Assembly: GCF_024600715.1 (NCBI RefSeq)
Contig: NZ_CP102332.1
Coordinates: forward strand, 5,642,001 to 5,706,000
Reading direction: 5' to 3'
Length of the DNA: 64,000 bases
Origin: Streptomyces changanensis
GTDB lineage: Bacteria; Actinomycetota; Actinomycetes; Streptomycetales; Streptomycetaceae
The position numbers were made by a program, and so were the translations under genes. The notes under the pieces were generated by a model. That model was not told the DNA's origin, made no database searches, and was given only the letters and a program-made list of their open reading frames with translations. Below are positions 25,258 through 34,281 of this stretch, piece by piece. Positions within the stretch are counted from its first letter, which is position 1; each line of letters starts with the position of its first letter.

Positions 25258-25900
25258 TGCGAGTCACCCCCGCGGTCGTGGTCTGTCCGACCTCGACGGC
25301 GACGTCCACACCTTCCGGAAGGTAGATGTCGACCCGCGAGCCGAAGCGGATCAGACCGATCCGGTCGCCCTGCTCCACCTTGGCGCCCTGCGACAGGTAG
25401 GGGACGATGCGTCGCGCCACGGCGCCGGCGATCTGCACCATCTCGATGTCGCCGAGCTCGGTGTCGAAGTGCCAGACGACGCGCTCGTTGTTCTCGCTCT
25501 CCTTGTTGAACGCCGGCACGAACCCGCCCGGGATGTGCTCCACGGAGGTCACCGTGCCCGCGAGGGGGGCGCGGTTGACGTGGACGTTCAGGGGGCTCAT
25601 GAAGATGGCGACCCGGGTGCGCCCGTCCTTCCACGGCATGATGCTCTGCACCACACCGTCGGCGGGCGAGATGACCCTGCCCTGAGCGATCTCGCGCTCG
25701 GGGTCGCGGAAGAACCACAGCATGCCCGCCGCGAGCGCGGTGGTGGGCACAGCGATGGCCGCGGCGCGCTTGGAACGGCGCGAGCGGGCAAGACTGAGTG
25801 CAGCGGTGGCGACGGTCGGCAGGAGCCACGGCGATGCTCCGCGCGCGAGGCGTACGCCGGTGCGGCTGTCGCGAGGTGCAGAGGTTTGGCTGTGGGGCAT
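25244..25900 (-). CDS. psd: Phosphatidylserine decarboxylase (short, PSD-A type)
   Basis: Pyruvoyl enzyme of 218 residues converting phosphatidylserine to phosphatidylethanolamine. The self-cleavage site is G187-S188 in IRFGSRVDIYLPEG, the FGS form used by short actinobacterial decarboxylases; the serine becomes the pyruvoyl group. Other family blocks are WFFRDPERE, VISPADGVVQ and IFMSPLNVHVNR. An N-terminal hydrophobic stretch (about 45-64) anchors it to the membrane. I chose the ATG at 25898-25900 (MPHSQTSAP) because known family members start there; the frame is open back to 26083. It overlaps pssA by 14 bp. Confidence 0.95.
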   Translation of the reverse strand: MPHSQTSAPRDSRTGVRLARGASPWLLPTVATAALSLARSRRSKRAAAIAVPTTALAAGMLWFFRDPEREIAQGRVISPADGVVQSIMPWKDGRTRVAIFMSPLNVHVNRAPLAGTVTSVEHIPGGFVPAFNKESENNERVVWHFDTELGDIEMVQIAGAVARRIVPYLSQGAKVEQGDRIGLIRFGSRVDIYLPEGVDVAVEVGQTTTAGVTRIDRD

Positions 25901-26083
25901 GGATGACCTTCGTAGCGGATGAGGCCGCGCTTGGGAACGGGGGGACGGCGGCTTTCTGGCGATGCTATCGGTTGCGGGCCGCAACTGGGCAAGCCAGAAG
26001 CCGAGTCGACGACCGGAAGAAGATGACTGGGTGTGATCTTCTTCGCGGTCCATTACCGTCGATAAGCCCCTGAAGCCCGACAA

Positions 26084-27289
26084 TCAGCCCTGGACCCGGT
26101 ACTCCTCCAGCAGCCGGCGGCCGATGATCATCTTCTGGATCTCGGCCGTGCCTTCACCGATGAGGAGCATCGGCGCCTCGCGGTAGAGGCGCTCGATCTC
26201 GTACTCCTTGGAGAACCCGTATCCACCGTGGATACGGAAGGCGTCCTCCACGACCTCCTTGCAGTACTCGGAGGCCAGGTACTTGGCCATGCCCGCTTCG
26301 AGGTCGTTTCGCTCCCCGGAGTCCTTTTTGCGAGCTGCGTTCACCATCATGGCATGAGCGGCCTCGACCTTGGTAGCCATTTCGGCCAGCTTGAACTGAA
26401 TGGCCTGGTGCTGGGCGATCGGCTTGCCGAAGGTGTGACGCTGCTGGGCGTACCCGACGCCCAGCTCGAAGGCGCGTTGTGCGACGCCACAGCCCCGCGC
26501 GGCCACGTTCACGCGACCGACCTCGACGCCGTCCATCATGTGATAGAACCCTCGGCCGGTGACCCCGCCCAGGACCCGATTGGCCGGAATGCGTAGTCCG
26601 TCCATGATCAGCTCGGTGGTGTCGACCCCCTTGTACCCCATCTTGTCGATCTTCCCGGGGATGGTGAGACCGGGCCGGACCTCGCCGAAGCCGGGCTCCT
26701 TCTCCACCAGGAAGGTCGTCATCGACCGGTGCGGGGCCGTGCCCTCGGGGTGTCCTTCGTCACTGCGGACCAGTACGGCGACAAGCGTGGACGTGCCGCC
26801 GTTCGTCAGCCACATCTTCTGGCCGTTCAGGACGTACTCGTCACCGTCCCGCACCGCCTTCGACGTGATGGCCGACACGTCCGAGCCCAGGCCGGGCTCC
26901 GACATCGAGAACGCGCCGCGCACCTCGCCGGCCGCCATCCGCGGCAGGAAGGTGTCCTTCTGCTCCTGGGTGCCGTGCTGCTTGAGCATGTACGCCACGA
27001 TGAAGTGCGTGTTGATGATGCCCGACACGGACATCCAGCCCCGGGCGATCTCCTCCACGCACAGCGCGTACGTCAGGAGCGACTCGCCCAGACCCCCGTA
27101 CTCCTCCGGGATCATCAGGCCGAACAGGCCGAGCTCCTTGAGCCCGTCCACGATCTCCTGGGGGTACTCGTCCCGGTGCTCCAGCTCCGTCGCGACCGGG
27201 ATGATCTCCTTGTCGACGAACTCCCGGACCGTCGAGACGATCTCCTGCTGGACGTCGGTGAGACCGGCGGTCTGCGCGAGTCGGGCCAT
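26084..27289 (-). CDS. Acyl-CoA dehydrogenase of the ethylmalonyl-CoA set (probable methylsuccinyl-CoA dehydrogenase)
   Basis: FAD acyl-CoA dehydrogenase of 401 residues with the signatures FSMSEPGLGSDVSAITSKA (residues ~132-150), QMWLTNGG-type QKMWLTNGGTS, and the C-terminal RIHGGYGFSKEYEIERLYRE and LLIGEGTAEIQ, whose Glu is the expected catalytic base. It starts 2 bp after the MaoC stop. In the ethylmalonyl-CoA pathway the step after ethylmalonyl-CoA mutase is methylsuccinyl-CoA oxidation to mesaconyl-CoA, so that is the likely role. It is shorter than the ~550-residue Rhodobacter enzyme. The reaction is inferred from gene order. Confidence 0.9.
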   Translation of the reverse strand: MARLAQTAGLTDVQQEIVSTVREFVDKEIIPVATELEHRDEYPQEIVDGLKELGLFGLMIPEEYGGLGESLLTYALCVEEIARGWMSVSGIINTHFIVAYMLKQHGTQEQKDTFLPRMAAGEVRGAFSMSEPGLGSDVSAITSKAVRDGDEYVLNGQKMWLTNGGTSTLVAVLVRSDEGHPEGTAPHRSMTTFLVEKEPGFGEVRPGLTIPGKIDKMGYKGVDTTELIMDGLRIPANRVLGGVTGRGFYHMMDGVEVGRVNVAARGCGVAQRAFELGVGYAQQRHTFGKPIAQHQAIQFKLAEMATKVEAAHAMMVNAARKKDSGERNDLEAGMAKYLASEYCKEVVEDAFRIHGGYGFSKEYEIERLYREAPMLLIGEGTAEIQKMIIGRRLLEEYRVQG

Positions 27290-27291
27290 GG

Positions 27292-27816
27292 CTACTTCTC
27301 CGTCTTTTCCGAGGGGGCGTTCAGCTCCGGGCGGCCCGGCTGCTCACCGCCGCGCTCCTTGATGTACGTCTCGGTGGGGACCATCACCTTGCGGCGGAAC
27401 ACGCACACGAGCGTGCCGTCCTGCTTGTAGCCCTTGGTCTCGACGTACACGATCCCGCGGTCGTCCTTCGACCGGGACGGGGTCTTGTCCAGCACGGTCG
27501 TCTCGCCGTAGATCGTGTCCCCGTGGAAGGTCGGCGCCACGTGCCGCAGCGACTCGACCTCCAGGTTGGCGATGGCCTTGCCGGAGACGTCCGGCACGGA
27601 CATGCCCAGCAGCAGCGAGTAGACGTAGTTCCCGACGACGACGTTCCGGCCGAAGTCGGTGGTCCTCTCCGCGTAGTTCGCGTCCATGTGGAGCGGGTGG
27701 TGGTTCATGGTGAGGAGGCAGAAGAGGTGGTCGTCGTACTCGGTGACCGTCTTCCCGGGCCAGTGCTTGTACACGGCCCCGACCTCGAACTCCTCGTAGG
27801 TGCGTCCGAACTGCAT
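27292..27816 (-). CDS. MaoC-family hydratase (probable mesaconyl-CoA hydratase)
   Basis: Hot-dog fold enoyl-CoA hydratase-type protein of 174 residues. It opens MQFGRTYEEFEVGAVYKHWP and carries the active-site stretch LTMNHHPLHMDANYAERT. In this context it should hydrate mesaconyl-C1-CoA to beta-methylmalyl-CoA, the substrate of the adjacent lyase. It lies 4 bp after the lyase stop and 2 bp before the acyl-CoA dehydrogenase start, so it is clearly in one operon. Confidence 0.92.
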   Translation of the reverse strand: MQFGRTYEEFEVGAVYKHWPGKTVTEYDDHLFCLLTMNHHPLHMDANYAERTTDFGRNVVVGNYVYSLLLGMSVPDVSGKAIANLEVESLRHVAPTFHGDTIYGETTVLDKTPSRSKDDRGIVYVETKGYKQDGTLVCVFRRKVMVPTETYIKERGGEQPGRPELNAPSEKTEK

Positions 27817-27820
27817 GGTG

Positions 27821-28801
27821 CTACGCCTCCGGGGCTTCGAACGTGCTGGTGCGCCGCATGCCGGCGGCCCGTCCCTTGCCGGCGATGACCAGCGCCATCT
27901 TCCGGCTGGCCTCGTCGATCATCTCGTCGCCGAGCATCGCCGAGCCCTTCTTGCCGCCCGCCTCGGACGTGTAGTAGTCGTACGCGTCGAGGATCAGCTC
28001 GGCGTGGTCGTAGTCCTCCTGCGAGGGGGAGAACACCTCGTTGGCGGCCTCGACCTGGCCCGGGTGCAGCACCCACTTGCCGTCGAAGCCCAGCGCGGCG
28101 GCGCGGCCGGCGACGGCGCGGAAGCCGTCCACGTTCTTGATCTGCAGGTAGGGGCCGTCGATCGCCTGCAGGTCGTTGGCGCGGGCCGCCATGAGGATCT
28201 TCATCAGGATGTAGTGGTAGGCGTCCGCCGGGTAGCCGGGCGGCTGCTCGCCGACCACCAGCGACTTCATGTTGATCGACGCCATGAAGTCGGCCGGGCC
28301 GAAGATGATCGTCTCGATGCGCGGGGACGCCTGCGCGATCTCGTTGACGTTGTTCAGGCCCCGGGCGTTCTCGATCTGCGCCTCGATGCCGATCCGGCCG
28401 ACCTCGAAGCCCATCGTCTTCTCGATCTGCGTCAGCAGCAGGTCCAGCGCGACGACCTGGGAGGCGTCCTGCACCTTGGGCAGCATGATGCAGTCCAGGT
28501 TGGGACCCGCGCCCTCGACGACCGTGACGACGTCCCGGTACGTCCACTGGGTCGTCCAGTCGTTCACCCGTACGACCCTGGTCTTGCCCGTCCAGTCGCC
28601 CTCGTTGAGGAACTTCACGATGGTGTGCCGGGCGTCGGGCTTGGCGAGCGGTGCGCAGGCGTCCTCCAGGTCCAGGAACACCTGGTCGGCCGGGAGGCCC
28701 TGGGCCTTCTCCAGGAACCGCGGGTTCGAGCCGGGCACCGCCAGGCAGGAGCGGCGGGGGCGCAGCCGGTTCACGGAGCCGGCGGGGGTGGTCGCGGTCA
28801 T
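27821..28801 (-). CDS. HpcH/CitE-family lyase (malyl/beta-methylmalyl-CoA lyase type)
   Basis: Mg-dependent C-C lyase of 326 residues. Visible features are RSCLAVPGSNPRFLEKAQ near the N-terminus, the metal/substrate block FLDLEDACAP, LIQTEKT-like LLTQIEKTMGFEVG, IENARGLNN, and IIFGPADFMASI. It would cleave beta-methylmalyl-CoA to glyoxylate and propionyl-CoA, the carbon-releasing step of the pathway. The ATG at 28799-28801 overlaps the mutase stop by 4 bp (ATGA), so translation is coupled. The frame is open further upstream inside the mutase gene, but that is a shadow. Confidence 0.93.
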   Translation of the reverse strand: MTATTPAGSVNRLRPRRSCLAVPGSNPRFLEKAQGLPADQVFLDLEDACAPLAKPDARHTIVKFLNEGDWTGKTRVVRVNDWTTQWTYRDVVTVVEGAGPNLDCIMLPKVQDASQVVALDLLLTQIEKTMGFEVGRIGIEAQIENARGLNNVNEIAQASPRIETIIFGPADFMASINMKSLVVGEQPPGYPADAYHYILMKILMAARANDLQAIDGPYLQIKNVDGFRAVAGRAAALGFDGKWVLHPGQVEAANEVFSPSQEDYDHAELILDAYDYYTSEAGGKKGSAMLGDEMIDEASRKMALVIAGKGRAAGMRRTSTFEAPEA

Positions 28802-30837
28802 GCGGAGACCTCCGTGCTTGCAGGGATTGCGGGGTTGTCGAGGGGGTCGAGCTTGTTGGCCTTGCGGATCTCGTCGACGATACGGCCGATGATCTCCGTG
28901 ATGCCGAAGTCCTTCGGCGTGAAGACGGCGGCCACGCCCGCGCGCCGCAGTTCGGCGGCGTCGGCGCCCGGGATGATCCCGCCGACGACGACGGGGATGT
29001 CGGCGGCGCCGGCCTCCCGGAGCCTGACCAGCACGTCGGGCACCAGCTCGGCGTGCGAGCCGGACAGGATGGAGAGTCCCACGCAGTGCACGTCCTCCGC
29101 GAGCGCGGCGTCGACGATCTGCTCGGGAGTGAGCCGGATGCCCTGGTAGACCACCTCGAACCCGGCGTCGCGGGCCCGTACGGCGATCTGCTCGGCGCCG
29201 TTCGAGTGCCCGTCCAGGCCGGGCTTGCCGACCAGCAGCCGCAGCCGTCCCGAGCCCAGCTCGGCGGCCGTCCGGGCGACCTTGTCCCGGACGGCCGCGA
29301 GCGGGGTGCCCTCCTCGGCCGCCACCGCGAGCGGGGCGGACGAGACGCCGGTCGGCGCGCGGAACTCGCCGAACACGTCGCGCAGCGCCCAGGCCCACTC
29401 CCCGGTCGTGACCCCCGCACGGGCGCACTCCAGGGTGGCGGCGAAGAGGTTCCCGTCCCCGGCGGCCGTCGCCTTGAGGGTGGCGAGGGCATCCTGCGCG
29501 CGGGCCTCGTCACGGTTGTCGCGCCACTCGTGCAGCGCCGCGACGACCCGCGCCTCGTTCGCCGGGTCCACGGTCTGGATGGCGGTGTCCAGGTCCGCGG
29601 TGAGCGGGTTCGGCTCGGTCGACTCGAAGCAGTTCACGCCGACGATCTTCTCCTCACCCGTCTCGATCCGGGCCCGCCGCTCGGCGTGCGAGGAGACGAG
29701 CTGCGACTTGAGGTAGCCGGACTCGACGGCGGCCATGGCGCCGCCCATCCCCTGGATCCGGTCGATCTCCGCCAGGCACTCGTCGACCAGGGAGCTCACC
29801 TTCGCCTCGACGACGTGCGAGCCCTCGAAGATGTCCTCGTACTCCAGCAGGTCGCTCTCGTGCGCGAGGACCTGCTGGATGCGCAGCGACCACTGCTGGT
29901 CCCAGGGGCGGGGCAGGCCCAGCGCCTCGTTCCACGCCGGCAGCTGGACGGCCCGCGCGCGGGCGTCCTTCGAGAGCGTCACGGCGAGCATCTCCAGGAC
30001 GATCCGCTGGACGTTGTTCTCCGGCTGCGCCTCGGTCAGGCCGAGCGAGTTGACCTGCACCCCGTAGCGGAAGCGCCGCTGCTTGGCGTCCTCGATGCCG
30101 TACCGCTCGCGCGTGACCTTGTCCCAGATGCGGCCGAAGGCGCGCATCTTGCACATCTCCTCGACGAAGCGGACGCCCGCGTTCACGAAGAAGGAGATGC
30201 GCGCCACCACGTCGCCCCGCCGCTCCTCGGGGACCTGCCCGGAGGCGAACACCGCGTCGAGGACGGCGATCGCCGTCGACATCGCGTACGAGATCTCCTG
30301 GACCGGTGTGGCTCCCGCCTCCTGCAGGTGGTAGCTGCAGATGTTGATCGGGTTCCACTTGGGGATGTGGTTCACCGTGTAGGTGATCATGTCGGTGGTC
30401 AGCCGCAGTGACGGACCGGGCGGGAAGACGTGCGTCCCGCGCGACAGGTACTCCTTCACGATGTCGTTCTGCGTCGTCCCCTGGAGCCGGGAGATGTCGG
30501 CGCCCTGCTCCTCGGCCACCACCTGGTAGAGCGCCAGCAGCCACATGGCCGTGGCGTTGATGGTCATCGACGTGTTCATCTGCTCCAGGGGGATGTCCTG
30601 GAACAGCCGCCGCATGTCCCCGAGGTGGGAGACCGGGACCCCGACCCGGCCGACCTCGCCGCGGGCGAGGACGTGGTCGGGGTCGTAGCCGGTCTGCGTG
30701 GGCAGGTCGAACGCGACCGAGAGACCGGTCTGCCCCTTGGCGAGATTGCGCCGGTACAGCTCGTTGGACGCCTCGGCGGTCGAGTGACCGGCGTACGTCC
30801 GCATGAGCCAGGGCCGGTCCTTCTGACGCTCTGTCAT
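28798..30837 (-). CDS. meaA: Ethylmalonyl-CoA mutase (B12-dependent, MeaA type)
   Basis: Adenosylcobalamin mutase of 679 residues, one chain holding both the substrate barrel and the B12 domain. The barrel starts PWLMRTYAGHSTAEASNELY and has FDLPTQTGYDPDH and NAGVRFVEEMCKMRAFGRIW. The cobalamin domain has the base-off motif D542-G-H544-x2-G547 in KPGLDGHSNGAEQI. Together with the adjacent ccr, this identifies it as the ethylmalonyl-CoA to methylsuccinyl-CoA mutase rather than methylmalonyl-CoA mutase. It lies 30 bp after the ccr stop and overlaps the lyase start by 4 bp. Confidence 0.95.
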   Translation of the reverse strand: MTERQKDRPWLMRTYAGHSTAEASNELYRRNLAKGQTGLSVAFDLPTQTGYDPDHVLARGEVGRVGVPVSHLGDMRRLFQDIPLEQMNTSMTINATAMWLLALYQVVAEEQGADISRLQGTTQNDIVKEYLSRGTHVFPPGPSLRLTTDMITYTVNHIPKWNPINICSYHLQEAGATPVQEISYAMSTAIAVLDAVFASGQVPEERRGDVVARISFFVNAGVRFVEEMCKMRAFGRIWDKVTRERYGIEDAKQRRFRYGVQVNSLGLTEAQPENNVQRIVLEMLAVTLSKDARARAVQLPAWNEALGLPRPWDQQWSLRIQQVLAHESDLLEYEDIFEGSHVVEAKVSSLVDECLAEIDRIQGMGGAMAAVESGYLKSQLVSSHAERRARIETGEEKIVGVNCFESTEPNPLTADLDTAIQTVDPANEARVVAALHEWRDNRDEARAQDALATLKATAAGDGNLFAATLECARAGVTTGEWAWALRDVFGEFRAPTGVSSAPLAVAAEEGTPLAAVRDKVARTAAELGSGRLRLLVGKPGLDGHSNGAEQIAVRARDAGFEVVYQGIRLTPEQIVDAALAEDVHCVGLSILSGSHAELVPDVLVRLREAGAADIPVVVGGIIPGADAAELRRAGVAAVFTPKDFGITEIIGRIVDEIRKANKLDPLDNPAIPASTEVSA

Positions 30838-30867
30838 GACGGTGGTGTCGCCTCTCGGACGTTCCGG

Positions 30868-32205
30868 TCAGATGTTCCGGAAGCGGTTGATGGCGTCGAG
30901 GTGCTCGGCGCGCATCTCCGGATCGCGCACGCCCATGCCCTCCTCGGGGGCCAGGCAGAGCACGCCGACCTTGCCCTGGTGGAGGTTGCGGTGGACGTCG
31001 TACGCGGCCTGGCCGGTGTCCTCCAGCGAGTAGACCTTCGACAGGGTGGGGTGGATCTTGCCCTTGGCGATCAGGCGGTTGGCCTCCCACGCCTCGCGGT
31101 AGTTCGCGAAGTGCGAGCCGATGATCCGCTTCAGGGACATCCACAGGTAGCGGTTGTCGTACTCGTGCATGTAGCCCGAGGTCGAGGCGCAGGTGGTGAT
31201 CGTGCCGCCCTTGCGGGTGACGTACACGGACGCGCCGAAGGTCTCGCGGCCGGGGTGCTCGAAGACGATGTCGATGTCCTCGCCGCCGGTGAGCTCGCGG
31301 ATGCGCTTGCCGAAGCGCTTCCACTCCTTGGGGTCCTGGGTGTGCTCGTCCTTCCAGAACTTGTAACCCTCGGCGTTGCGGTCGATGATCGCCTCGGCGC
31401 CCATCGAGCGGCAGATGTCCGCCTTCTGGTCGCTGGAGACGACGCAGATCGGGTTGGCGCCGCCGGCCAGCGCGAACTGGGTGGCGTAGGAGCCGAGGCC
31501 GCCGCTGGCGCCCCAGATCAGGACGTTGTCGCCCTGCTTCATGCCGGCGCCGTTGCGGGAGACCAGCTGGCGGTACGCGGTGGAGTTGACCAGGCCGGGG
31601 GCCGCGGCCTCCTCCCAGCTGAGGTGGCCCGGCTTGGGCATCAGCTGGTTCGACTTGACCAGGGCGATCTCGGCGAGGCCGCCGAAGTTCGTCTCGAAGC
31701 CCCAGATGCGCTGCTCGGGGTCGAGCATCGTGTCGTTGTGGCCGTCCGAGGACTCCAGCTCGACCGACAGGCAGTGCGCGACGACCTCGTCGCCGGGCTG
31801 CCAGGCGTTGACGCCCGGGCCGGTGCGCAGCACGACGCCGGCCAGGTCGGAGCCGATGATGTGGTACGGCAGGTCGTGGCGCTTGGTGAGCTCGGAGAGC
31901 CGGCCGTAACGCTCCAGGAAGCTGAAGGTGGACACCGGCTCGAAGATCGAGGTCCAGACCGAGTTGTAGTTGACCGAGCTGGCCATGACGGCGACGAGCG
32001 CCTCGCCCGGGCCCAGCTCGGGCAGCGGCACCCGGTCCAGGTGGAGGGACTTGCGGGGGTCCTTCTCCCGGGTGGTGAGGCCCTCGAACATCTCGGTCTC
32101 GTCCTTGTGGACCGTGATGGCGCGGTACGACTCGGGCAGGGGGAGGGCGGCGAAGTCGGCGGACGTGGTGTCCGGCGACTGGATCGCGTCCAGGATTTCC
32201 TTCAC
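30868..32205 (-). CDS. ccr: Crotonyl-CoA carboxylase/reductase
   Basis: NADPH-dependent reductive carboxylase of 445 residues that turns crotonyl-CoA plus CO2 into ethylmalonyl-CoA, feeding both the ethylmalonyl-CoA pathway and polyketide extender units. It is a medium-chain dehydrogenase/reductase: the nucleotide loop is LIWGASGGLGSYATQFALAG, and characteristic CCR blocks are SSVNYNSVWTSIFEPVSTF, FETNFGGLAEIALVKSNQLM, IDIVFEHPGRETFGASVYV and GSHFANYREAWEANRL. I chose the GTG at 32203-32205 (MKEILDAIQSPDTTSADF), with ggagg 9 bp upstream. It heads the operon, about 216 nt downstream of the proposed transcription start. Confidence 0.97.
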   Translation of the reverse strand: MKEILDAIQSPDTTSADFAALPLPESYRAITVHKDETEMFEGLTTREKDPRKSLHLDRVPLPELGPGEALVAVMASSVNYNSVWTSIFEPVSTFSFLERYGRLSELTKRHDLPYHIIGSDLAGVVLRTGPGVNAWQPGDEVVAHCLSVELESSDGHNDTMLDPEQRIWGFETNFGGLAEIALVKSNQLMPKPGHLSWEEAAAPGLVNSTAYRQLVSRNGAGMKQGDNVLIWGASGGLGSYATQFALAGGANPICVVSSDQKADICRSMGAEAIIDRNAEGYKFWKDEHTQDPKEWKRFGKRIRELTGGEDIDIVFEHPGRETFGASVYVTRKGGTITTCASTSGYMHEYDNRYLWMSLKRIIGSHFANYREAWEANRLIAKGKIHPTLSKVYSLEDTGQAAYDVHRNLHQGKVGVLCLAPEEGMGVRDPEMRAEHLDAINRFRNI

Positions 32206-32427
32206 GGTGGTGCCTCCGGCGATGCATGCGTCTCGGGGACGCTTCAGGGGTACGTCGGGGTGCTGCTGTGGAGGTGTGCCGTCGGTTCGGCCGGTGGTGC
32301 TCGGCGGCGCGGGGTGGTGCGCGGAAGTGCCTGTGACGCAGGCGTCCGGGCGCGCGGCCCCGGGAAGGGCCGCGGGGACAGCCGGCGTACGAGAAGGTCT
32401 CTGCACGCCGGCCGCCCGGACGACATC

Positions 32428-32456
32428 AACGTATGGCACCGCGTGCCAGCTGACAA
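32428..32456 (-). promoter_or_regulatory. ccr operon promoter with operator in the spacer
   Basis: On the minus strand: -35 TTGTCA (plus coordinates 32451-32456), 17-bp spacer, -10 TACGTT (32428-32433). The spacer holds the perfect palindrome TGGCAC-CGC-GTGCCA (32434-32448). A second, imperfect copy of the same motif lies upstream, ending in GTGCCA at 32465-32470. The layout predicts a repressor that blocks RNA polymerase. Transcription would start near 32421. Confidence 0.7.
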
Positions 32457-32514
32457 GACACTGCGTGCCAACAATTTCTCTCACTTGTCATCCGCCCGAC
32501 ACGGATGAGCGGCA

Positions 32515-32540
32515 ACGGCCGCCCCAGGAGGAGCGGCCGT
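32515..32540. terminator. Candidate terminator after the LAxTG protein gene
   Basis: acggccgc (32515-32522) pairs with gcggccgt (32533-32540) over a 10-nt loop, 32 bp beyond the minus-strand stop at 32572 and upstream of the ccr promoter. Confidence 0.55.
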
Positions 32541-32571
32541 CACAGTGTGTGTTCGATTATGTGCGGAAGTG

Positions 32572-34281
32572 TCAGCGCGGGTCGCGGGCCTCCGGAGCGG
32601 CGGCGCGGCGCCGGACGACCAGCAGCACGCCCGCGGCCGTCAGCGCGGCGGCGACGCCGAGCAGGACCGGGGCGTTCCCCGCGCCGGTGGCGGCGAGCGC
32701 GCCCGAGGACGGCACGGCCGGTGCCGTGGTGGGCGCCGTGGTGGGCGTCGCGACGGGGGAGGGGGTCGCGGTGGGGCTCGGCGAGGGGATCGCGCTCGGG
32801 GACGGACTCGCGGTCGCGGCCGCCGTGGCGGTCACCGAGAGGAAGGCCACCTTCGCGCGCTGGGAGACGTCGTACGGGCTGGGCGTCGGGTGGAACACGA
32901 CGCCCTTCGCCCCGTCGAGGACCTGGGTCGGCCGCAGCGCGAACGAGAACAGCCGCCGTCCGCCCGGGGCCAGACCGGCCGGATCCGTGCAGCGGTGGAC
33001 CGTCCCCGTCGGCACCGGGGCGGCGTCGCCGGGACGGTCGCCGAACGTGGGCCGGGCGTCCGTGGTGCGCCAGGGCAGCGCCTGCTCCGGACGGCACCGG
33101 GGATCGGGCCGGACGACCTCCACGCCGCGCGGCACCTCGACCAGCACGGACGGTGCGGCGAGCGGCGCCCGCCCGCGGTTCTCCACCCCGACCCGGGCCG
33201 TGACCTCCCGGCCGACCTCCGTACGGACGGAGGCCCCCACCGCCGCGCCGTCCGCGGCGGGCTCGCTGCGGACCCCGATCACCGGCGGCGCGTCCGCGGT
33301 GTACGCGTCCACCGGCACCGGGACGCGCGGCGGCAGGGGCGAGGTGGCGGGGACGAGGGCGAGCGGGGCGGAACGACCGGCCACCCCGCTCCCCGCGGGC
33401 GCGCCCACCGACGCGGTCAAGCGGACGCGGCCGCGCTCGGCGAGCCCCGCCAGGGCCACCGAGAGGCCGGGCGCGGTGCGGTACGTGGCGCCCGGCTCGA
33501 CGGCCGTGGCGAACACGCAGCTCATGCCGGTCCGCGCGGACGCCGGGTCCTTGGGGTCCTTCGTGGTGTAGCGGCAGTTGCGGTGGTCACCGGGGAAGAC
33601 GACGGTCTCGTCGCCGTCGAAGCCGTCGGCGGTGAGCGTGACCCGGCCCAGCGGCCGGGCGCCGGTGTTGGTGAGGACGAAGGGAAGCGTCGCCCGGCCG
33701 CCCGGCGGGACGGTGAGCGACGGCGGGTCGGGGAAGCCGCCCAGGACCACCCGGTCGTGGTCGGCGACCTTGACGGGCAGCTCGGTGGGGGTCGCGAGCG
33801 CCGGGCGGGCGTTGTCCGCGCGGACGGTCGCCCGGACGACGCCGCGGGCGCCCGCCGCGGTCCCGAGCTTCGGCCGGACGAGGAACGGGACGTACGCCTC
33901 GGGGTCGCCGGAGCCGTCCGGCATCGTCACGGGGCAGGTCGCGAGCGTGCCGGCGACCCGGCACTCCGGACGGAACCGGAACTCCGCCACGTCCGCCGCG
34001 CCGCCGAAGTCGACGGTGAGCTCGGCGCCGGTGACGCGCGCGCCGTCCGGCCGCTGGCCCGACAGCGAGAACTGGTGGGTCAGGAAGTGCGCCTCGGTGA
34101 GCGTCCCGGCGGGCCGCGGCAGCGTGCCGGGGGAGAGGAAGCCGACCTCGATGACGGCCGGAGGCGCCTCCTCGGCCAGGGCGGGCGCGGCGGCGGCGCT
34201 CGCGCTGGCCGCGAGGAGCACGGCCAGCGCCGCGCCGCCGCCGGCGGCGCGGCGTAGGGGGAGGGACGGGAGAAGGGTCAT
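32572..34281 (-). CDS. Cell-wall-anchored surface protein with LAxTG sortase motif
   Basis: Exported protein of 569 residues. The start is the ATG at 34279-34281. Residues ~8-40 are a signal peptide (LRRAAGGGAALAVLLAASAS core, ending ALA). The body is beta-rich with repeated immunoglobulin/DUF11-like strands, e.g. VTGAELTVDFGGAADVAEF, LPFVLTNTGARPLGRVTL and VTARVGVENRGRAPL. A Ser/Thr/Pro-rich stalk (SPSPSAIPSPSPTATPSP) leads to ALAATG, a class E sortase signal, then a hydrophobic segment and an RRR tail. It should be linked to peptidoglycan by SrtE. It has no known activity; no sortase gene is in the window. Confidence 0.88.
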   Translation of the reverse strand: MTLLPSLPLRRAAGGGAALAVLLAASASAAAAPALAEEAPPAVIEVGFLSPGTLPRPAGTLTEAHFLTHQFSLSGQRPDGARVTGAELTVDFGGAADVAEFRFRPECRVAGTLATCPVTMPDGSGDPEAYVPFLVRPKLGTAAGARGVVRATVRADNARPALATPTELPVKVADHDRVVLGGFPDPPSLTVPPGGRATLPFVLTNTGARPLGRVTLTADGFDGDETVVFPGDHRNCRYTTKDPKDPASARTGMSCVFATAVEPGATYRTAPGLSVALAGLAERGRVRLTASVGAPAGSGVAGRSAPLALVPATSPLPPRVPVPVDAYTADAPPVIGVRSEPAADGAAVGASVRTEVGREVTARVGVENRGRAPLAAPSVLVEVPRGVEVVRPDPRCRPEQALPWRTTDARPTFGDRPGDAAPVPTGTVHRCTDPAGLAPGGRRLFSFALRPTQVLDGAKGVVFHPTPSPYDVSQRAKVAFLSVTATAAATASPSPSAIPSPSPTATPSPVATPTTAPTTAPAVPSSGALAATGAGNAPVLLGVAAALTAAGVLLVVRRRAAAPEARDPR

